Of a stretch of DNA of 19,579 nucleotides, positions 15,651-19,579 are shown piece after piece. The notes under the pieces were generated by a model. The model saw nothing but the letters and a program-made list of their open reading frames with translations. It was not told the origin of the DNA and did not search any database. The DNA is taken from assembly GCA_903920835.1 (NCBI GenBank), contig CAIXNQ010000241.1:1-19579 (forward strand). Reading direction: 5' to 3'. The translations under genes were made by a program, and so were the position numbers. The stretch comes from an uncultured Bacteroidota bacterium (GTDB lineage: Bacteria; Bacteroidota; Bacteroidia; Flavobacteriales; Flavobacteriaceae). The stretch's first letter is position 1. The number at the start of each line of letters is the position of its first letter.

Positions 15651-15824
15651 GTTCAAAAGAAAATACATCTCAAAAGAAGAAAATCATAGCTCCTCCGCAG
15701 AGACTAAGATGGTTTATATTGTAAAGGAAGAATTATTAACAAATAAAAAAGTTGTCTTTTAGCATGAATTATATTGAGAAATACGTCAGGAGCAAAAAAA
15801 GGAATTAATAAAATTGTGTATAAC

Positions 15825-15880
15825 CATAATTCACAACTCAAAACCAAAAATTCAAAACTCAAAATTTCAACTCATAACAC
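15825..15880. repeat. Second heptamer-like tract
   Basis: It starts with CATAATTCACAAC, identical to 15293-15305 in the first tract, and continues in 7-bp steps such as ACTCAAA, ACCAAAA, ATTCAAA, ACTCAAA. The two tracts bracket the 21/63-bp arrays in the same orientation. Confidence 0.65.
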
Positions 15881-15885
15881 AACAA

Positions 15886-15911
15886 AAAAATACCTACAAT
15901 TAGGTATTTTT
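15886..15911. terminator. Orphan bidirectional terminator hairpin
   Basis: AAAAATACCTA and TAGGTATTTTT form a perfect 11-bp stem with a CAAT loop; each arm gives a U tract in one direction. No recognised gene ends nearby: the closest + strand gene upstream is the usp gene, 2 kb away and already terminated, and the lipoprotein gene starts 280 nt to the right. It may end a transcript of the repeat locus. Confidence 0.75.
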
Positions 15912-16191
15912 ATTCAAAAAAACTTCACTATATTTGGACACCTAGTTATACATAATTAATTTAGTATAAAAGTCAATTCAAAGTGCATTTTTTATGGATT
16001 TTGTTTACCGTTTTTCATATTGACGGATTGGTTATTTTCAAAGAATATTAAAATGAAAAAAAAATGAAATAGAATAATATTGAATTAAAACAAAACCAAA
16101 AAAACAGTAAGCTCAAACTGTGTTCAAAAGCGAATAATAGTAGCTTAATTTGACAAAAAGAGTAAAAAATAAATTTAAAATTTAATTATTT

Positions 16192-16683
16192 ATGAAAAAA
16201 AATGTCCTCATTTTATCGTTTGCTGCTGCCATAGTTTTAACTAGTTGCAGTAGCACTTCTTATTCTTATCGTTTAGCGTCTATTCCAAACAAAAATGTTA
16301 TCTCTGGAGAGGTCGTTGTTGACGTAAAATTGACTTTAGCTAAAAAAGTAGAAGCCACTTCAACTTATAGAAATACGGTTGAAGAAGCAAAAGAAGAAGC
16401 TTATTACAAAGCCATTACTCAAAACAATGTTGATGTTATAGTAGATCCTATTTATGAAATCACTACTACTGATAGTTTTCTTTGGTTTGGAGGTAATAGT
16501 ATAGCAAAAATTAGTGGTTTTGGTGCGGTTTACGTAAATCCTAGAACTAAAGTTGAAGCAATAAACGAATTGACTAAAACAGAAAATTCTAATTTAAACA
16601 AATTCAACAGCATTTATACCACCGAGCAAGAACCAGTAAGTACAGGAGGGCTGAACTCTTTGTTTTCAGGTTTTAAAAAATAA
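16192..16683 (+). CDS. Lipoprotein, paralogue of the N-terminal domain of the next gene
   Basis: A 163-residue predicted lipoprotein. The signal peptide ends in the lipobox LTSC with C19 as the lipidated residue, followed by SSTS, so it is likely anchored in the outer membrane. Residues about 31-142 form a soluble domain that I cannot assign to a named family; marks are NVISGEVVVDVKL, EAKEEAYYKAITQNN and VNPRTKVEAINELT. The next protein shares this domain with most residues identical, so the pair arose by tandem duplication. This copy ends in a short Gly/Ser/Phe tail where the other has a beta-barrel. The genes are 6 nt apart and co-transcribed. No clear promoter was found, only a TTAATTTG near 16146. 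Function unknown. Confidence 0.85.
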   Translation: MKKNVLILSFAAAIVLTSCSSTSYSYRLASIPNKNVISGEVVVDVKLTLAKKVEATSTYRNTVEEAKEEAYYKAITQNNVDVIVDPIYEITTTDSFLWFGGNSIAKISGFGAVYVNPRTKVEAINELTKTENSNLNKFNSIYTTEQEPVSTGGLNSLFSGFKK

Positions 16684-16689
16684 ATTATT

Positions 16690-17700
16690 ATGAAAAATAC
16701 TTATTTAAAATTAATGATATTTGGTTTGACCGCTCTTTTGTGTAGCTGTAGCACCACCAAGTACACTTATAGACAATCAAACATTCCTAGTAAAAATGTT
16801 ATTTCTGGAGAAGTAGTTGTAGATACAAAACTTGATTTAAACAAAAAAATTGAAGCTACTTCATCACCAAGAAATTCAGTAAACGAAGCCAAAGAAGAAG
16901 CCTACTACAAAGCGATTACTCAAAATAATATTGATGTAGTGGTTGATCCTATCTTTGAAATTCATACAGATGCTAGTTTTTTGGGTTTTGGAGGCAAAAG
17001 CACCGCCAAAATCACTGGATTTGGAGCTACTTATTCCAATCCAAGAACAAAAGTAGAAGCCATTAATGAATTAACCAAAGTAGATACGGCAAATATTCGA
17101 AAATTTGATGCTATTTATTTAAACAAATACACAAAAAAAAATGCGCCGCAACCTGCCAATGTTTCTCTAACACCATCTCCGACCGCTGGTGGTCTGGGCG
17201 CACTTAATGCTTCAGCAGATAAAGCAAAAGGACCAAGACTTGGATGGGGAGTTGAATTAACATCTATGGCTACAGGTTTTGTAAGTGGCAGTACCGCTTT
17301 TGGTGACACAGCAACAAATACTTCAATAGGTTTGTTTAAAGAAACCTCTATTACACCCAAGTTTAATCTTTATAGAGGTGTTTTTTATTCTACCGAAGGA
17401 AACGGAGTGCAGGAAATTAAATATCTGAGAATTCCAATAATGGCAAAATATTTTGTTTTTAAGAAAATTAGCATTAATGCAGGAGTTCAACTAGGTTATG
17501 CTACTTCATTCTCGGGTTTTGACGGACTATCTGATCCGGCTTCTCTTGATTATGGCATTTTATATGGTTTGAGTTATAGAATTTCAAATGGCTTGTCTAT
17601 AAACTATAAGTTTTATAAAGGAATAAATACTGTAACTTCATATTACGGACAAGACTTAAAAAACTATAATGGAGGATTAAGTTTAGCCTATCATTTTTAA
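16690..17700 (+). CDS. Lipoprotein-type domain fused to a PorT-like outer-membrane beta-barrel
   Basis: A 336-residue envelope protein. The signal peptide ends LLCSC, with C20 the best lipidation site (C18 is an alternative). Residues about 32-143 repeat the domain of the preceding gene (ISGEVVVDTKL, EAKEEAYYKAITQNN, SNPRTKVEAINELTK). A Pro/Ala/Ser/Gly linker spans about 150-184. From 185 (GWGVELTSMA) to the end lies an eight-strand-type outer-membrane barrel with EIKYLRIPIMAKY, ISINAGVQLGYAT and a terminal LAYHF, ending in Phe as barrel proteins do. This part resembles PorT-family barrels. A lipid anchor plus a periplasmic domain plus a barrel in one chain is unusual; the lipobox may instead be a normal signal peptide with Cys residues. 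It is second in a two-gene operon. Confidence 0.85.
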   Translation: MKNTYLKLMIFGLTALLCSCSTTKYTYRQSNIPSKNVISGEVVVDTKLDLNKKIEATSSPRNSVNEAKEEAYYKAITQNNIDVVVDPIFEIHTDASFLGFGGKSTAKITGFGATYSNPRTKVEAINELTKVDTANIRKFDAIYLNKYTKKNAPQPANVSLTPSPTAGGLGALNASADKAKGPRLGWGVELTSMATGFVSGSTAFGDTATNTSIGLFKETSITPKFNLYRGVFYSTEGNGVQEIKYLRIPIMAKYFVFKKISINAGVQLGYATSFSGFDGLSDPASLDYGILYGLSYRISNGLSINYKFYKGINTVTSYYGQDLKNYNGGLSLAYHF

Positions 17701-18151
17701 CAACTAAAGTAATTAAATAAAAGATAGCCAGTCCAAAATTTTCTATTTTTTGGTTTAGTTTAAAGTCAATGGCGGATTGGTTTCTTATATTTAATTTCAA
17801 AAAACAATAATTCTATGATTAACGATTTTAAAACCTTCAATTGTTAATCAAAACTTTGTCTTATTTATTCTAAATGTTTCAGGATTGACAATGTTAAAAA
17901 AACAGAAATAAATGCCTTTAGTTATAATACTCATCTTAGTATTAGAGGTTTATTATTGGTTAGAGTAAAAAAAATATACTGAAAATTTAAGCAATTTAAA
18001 GAATTTGCTTATAATTAAGATAGTCTTAAAATAAATAATAACATTTTTGAAAATTTATTTTAATTGACAATTCCTAAAATTGAAATCTGAATTATTTTAT
18101 ATTTTAAGTAATATTAAAATAATTACAATTTTTAGATTTTAGTTTTGACAA
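17701..18151. other. AT-rich gap between convergent genes
   Basis: About 450 nt between the beta-barrel gene and the response regulator, which converge. I see no gene. It holds a weak CCAAAA/TTTTGG hairpin soon after the barrel stop (about 17734-17755), a 7-bp inverted repeat TAATACT/AGTATTA (17925-17944) and an AT-only hairpin near the response-regulator end (18090-18124). Confidence 0.55.
18090..18124 (-). terminator. AT-only hairpin after the response regulator, possible terminator
   Basis: AATTATTTTA (18090-18099) pairs with TAAAATAATT (18115-18124), and with one bulge the stem gains TATT/AATA, leaving a 6-nt loop. It lies 27 nt past the response regulator stop. There is no GC pair and no clear U tract, so termination is doubtful. 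Confidence 0.35.
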
Positions 18152-18778
18152 CTAGATAATTAAAGATAAAGACAACCCCATTTCATCTAATAATAGTATT
18201 AAATTAATTGGTGTTTTTGCTCCAGTTTTACTCGCAATATTTTTTCTGTGGGTATCTACAGTATAAGCACTAATTTTTAGATAAGCAGCCATTTCTTTTG
18301 TGTTCAGCCCTTTAATTATTAAATAAATCACTTCAATTTCCCGAGCTGTTAGATTATATCTATCCTTTAGAATATCGTTTTTTAGTTCATTTATAGGAAA
18401 AAACAATTGATCATTTTGAATTGATTGTATAGCTTCTATAAACAGTTCTTGGTCAAATGTTTTAGGCAAATAGCCCTTAACACCCATTACTTTTAATTTT
18501 TTTATTAAAGAACTATTTTCATTCTGACTCACAACAAGAATCTTCATTTTTGGATAGCGACTTAAAATAATTTCAGCGGTTTCTAACCCATTTAGGTTAG
18601 GCATATTGATGTCTAAAATGATCAAATTGGCTTGGAAAGAGTTTAATTTTTCTAGAACTTGTTTGCCGTCATGTACTTTAACTATTTCGGTGTTTATAAA
18701 ATTATCAGTTATAATTTGTTCTAAAGCGGAACAAATGAGTCTATGATCATCGGCAATAATTATTTTATTAATAGTCAT
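18152..18778 (-). CDS. NarL/LuxR-family response regulator
   Basis: A 208-residue transcriptional regulator with a receiver domain (about 4-120) and a LuxR-type helix-turn-helix (about 140-200). The receiver has the acidic pair D10-D11 (IIADDH), the phosphoacceptor D56 in LIILDINMP, S84 and K106 in GYLPKT. The output domain shows LTAREIEVIYLIIKGLNTKE and the recognition segment SAYTVDTHRKNI. It follows the histidine kinase gene by 43 nt on the same strand and is surely its partner. Targets are unknown; the adjacent convergent lipoprotein/barrel genes are not obvious ones. Confidence 0.93.
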   Translation of the reverse strand: MTINKIIIADDHRLICSALEQIITDNFINTEIVKVHDGKQVLEKLNSFQANLIILDINMPNLNGLETAEIILSRYPKMKILVVSQNENSSLIKKLKVMGVKGYLPKTFDQELFIEAIQSIQNDQLFFPINELKNDILKDRYNLTAREIEVIYLIIKGLNTKEMAAYLKISAYTVDTHRKNIASKTGAKTPINLILLLDEMGLSLSLII

Positions 18779-18821
18779 ATAATAAATATGTTTAGCTTTA
18801 AATTTTAAATATATTTAAATG

Positions 18822-19579
18822 TTAATTAAATAGTGGAACTTCTATAATGAAAGTTGTTCCATTGGTATTGCTCTCTATTGTTATTTTTCCTTTTATATAA
18901 TTTACTCTTGATTTTAGATTAGATAATCCAATCCCTTTAAATTTAGCTTTGATATCAAAACCAATTCCGTTATCCTCCAAGCAAATGGTCAATTTTTCCT
19001 TGTCTTCAAAGATTTGCAGTGTTATTTTAGTTGCATTAGCATGATGGTAGGCGTTGGATAACAATTCTACTATAATGCGATATAAATTAATTTCTATTGT
19101 TTCATCTATTTCAAAGTTGTCTTCAATATTTGTTAGGAATACAAGTTGAATATTTTGAAAATTAGTTTTATATAAATTAATCTGGTCTTCAATTACTTCC
19201 TTAAAGGTATTCGTTTCAAATTCTTTGGGTTTTAGTTGATGACTAATGGTGCGAACCTTTTCATAAATATATTTGAATTGATCTAATATCATGTTTTGAT
19301 CCGCTATAGGAATATTACTTTTATTAAACTTATTTTGAAGTGTTAATCTAAGACCCGTTAGCCCACTCCCAATATCATCATGCAAATCTTCGGCAATGGC
19401 TTTTCGTTCTTTTTCTTGGCTTTCAAGCAACAGTAACGTCAAGGATTCATTTTGTTTTACTTTATTTATAATAGATGCAGCATAATTTTCTTTTTCAACC
19501 TTGTATTTATAAATTAAAAATATAGTTAGCAATGAAATTTCTATTATCAAACCGTTTATAACGTTTCCAGGAAAAATAA
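18822..19579 (-). CDS. Sensor histidine kinase, NarL-type (5' end outside window)
   Basis: The frame is open to the window edge, so the N-terminal sensor part is missing. The visible 251 residues start with the last part of a membrane segment (LIIEISLLTIFLIYKYK). A coiled-coil linker and a HisKA_3 dimerisation domain follow, ERKAIAEDLHDDIGSGL, with the phosphoacceptor His encoded at 19380-19382. The HATPase domain has the N box (ELLSNAYHHA), G1 (LEDNGIGFD) and G2 (GIGLSNL) and ends FIIEVPLFN, so catalysis looks intact. A TTG at 19548-19550 could be read as a start, but it lies inside the membrane segment and codons before it stay open, so the gene is truncated by the window. It signals to the response regulator 43 nt downstream. 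The stimulus cannot be inferred from what is visible. Confidence 0.92.
   Translation of the reverse strand, partial: IFPGNVINGLIIEISLLTIFLIYKYKVEKENYAASIINKVKQNESLTLLLLESQEKERKAIAEDLHDDIGSGLTGLRLTLQNKFNKSNIPIADQNMILDQFKYIYEKVRTISHQLKPKEFETNTFKEVIEDQINLYKTNFQNIQLVFLTNIEDNFEIDETIEINLYRIIVELLSNAYHHANATKITLQIFEDKEKLTICLEDNGIGFDIKAKFKGIGLSNLKSRVNYIKGKITIESNTNGTTFIIEVPLFN

Larger units (their letters stand above)
14857..16191. other. 1.3-kb repeat-rich intergenic region
   Basis: I find no convincing protein gene here. In order it holds a degenerate GCCACGAAT element with flanking direct repeats (14879-15086), plain AT-rich DNA to about 15250, a 7-bp tract (15290-15345), a 21-bp array (15357-15523), a 63-bp direct repeat (15525-15650), a second 7-bp-like tract (15825-15880), an orphan terminator (15886-15911), and about 280 nt of AT-rich DNA that must contain the promoter of the lipoprotein pair. 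The two heptamer tracts share a 13-bp word. Short frames across the arrays translate to heptapeptide-periodic, low-complexity products and are not supported as genes. Confidence 0.7.

Noticed and set aside
17925..17944. TAATACT/AGTATTA inverted repeat as a terminator
   Set aside because: The stem is 7 bp with a single G-C pair region and no T tract, and it lies over 200 nt from either gene end.

Overview
The window looks like a chromosomal segment of a Flavobacterium or a close relative (Bacteroidota, Flavobacteriales). The DNA is strongly AT-rich and Shine-Dalgarno sites are weak or absent. Promoters fit the Bacteroidota type (TTTG or TTG, about 18 nt, then TAnnTTTG). Diagnostic genes include a type B T9SS (gliding/PorSS) secretion substrate, a DUF3127 gene, a short NusA without C-terminal acidic repeats, and a PorT-like beta-barrel.

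Layout. (1) 1-2008, + strand: the tail of an unidentified ORF, then a BtuB-like TonB-dependent receptor. (2) 2009-4556, - strand: a gene-poor stretch, a stand-alone glycogen-binding (CBM48) protein, and a flavin reductase followed by a DUF3127 gene that is frameshifted as given. (3) 4557-7865, - strand: a 1102-residue secreted T9SS type B protein with SprB-like repeats. (4) 8174-12981, - strand: the conserved rimP-nusA-infB operon. It has a clear promoter, a very short leader containing a terminator-like hairpin, and a perfect 21-bp stem terminator after infB. (5) 13062-13889, + strand: a tandem-domain universal stress protein, divergent from rimP, with its own terminator. (6) 14182-14856, - strand: a small fibronectin-III-like protein with related dispersed GCCACGAAT-type repeats on both sides. 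(7) 14857-16191: 1.3 kb without a convincing gene but rich in repeats: 7-bp tracts, a degenerate 21-bp array, a 63-bp direct repeat and an orphan terminator. (8) 16192-17700, + strand: a tandem pair of paralogous lipoproteins, the second extended by an outer-membrane beta-barrel. (9) 18152-19579, - strand: a NarL-type two-component pair, with the kinase cut by the window end.

Functional picture. Most genes are housekeeping (ribosome maturation, transcription elongation, translation initiation, stress) or cell-envelope and surface functions typical of Flavobacteria. I see no complete mobile element, phage, CRISPR array or defence system. The points most worth checking are the rimP leader, where a short ORF runs through a terminator hairpin into the rimP start codon; the layered 7/21/63-bp repeat locus; the DUF3127 frameshift and the out-of-frame junction with flavin reductase; and the duplicated lipoprotein fused to a beta-barrel.
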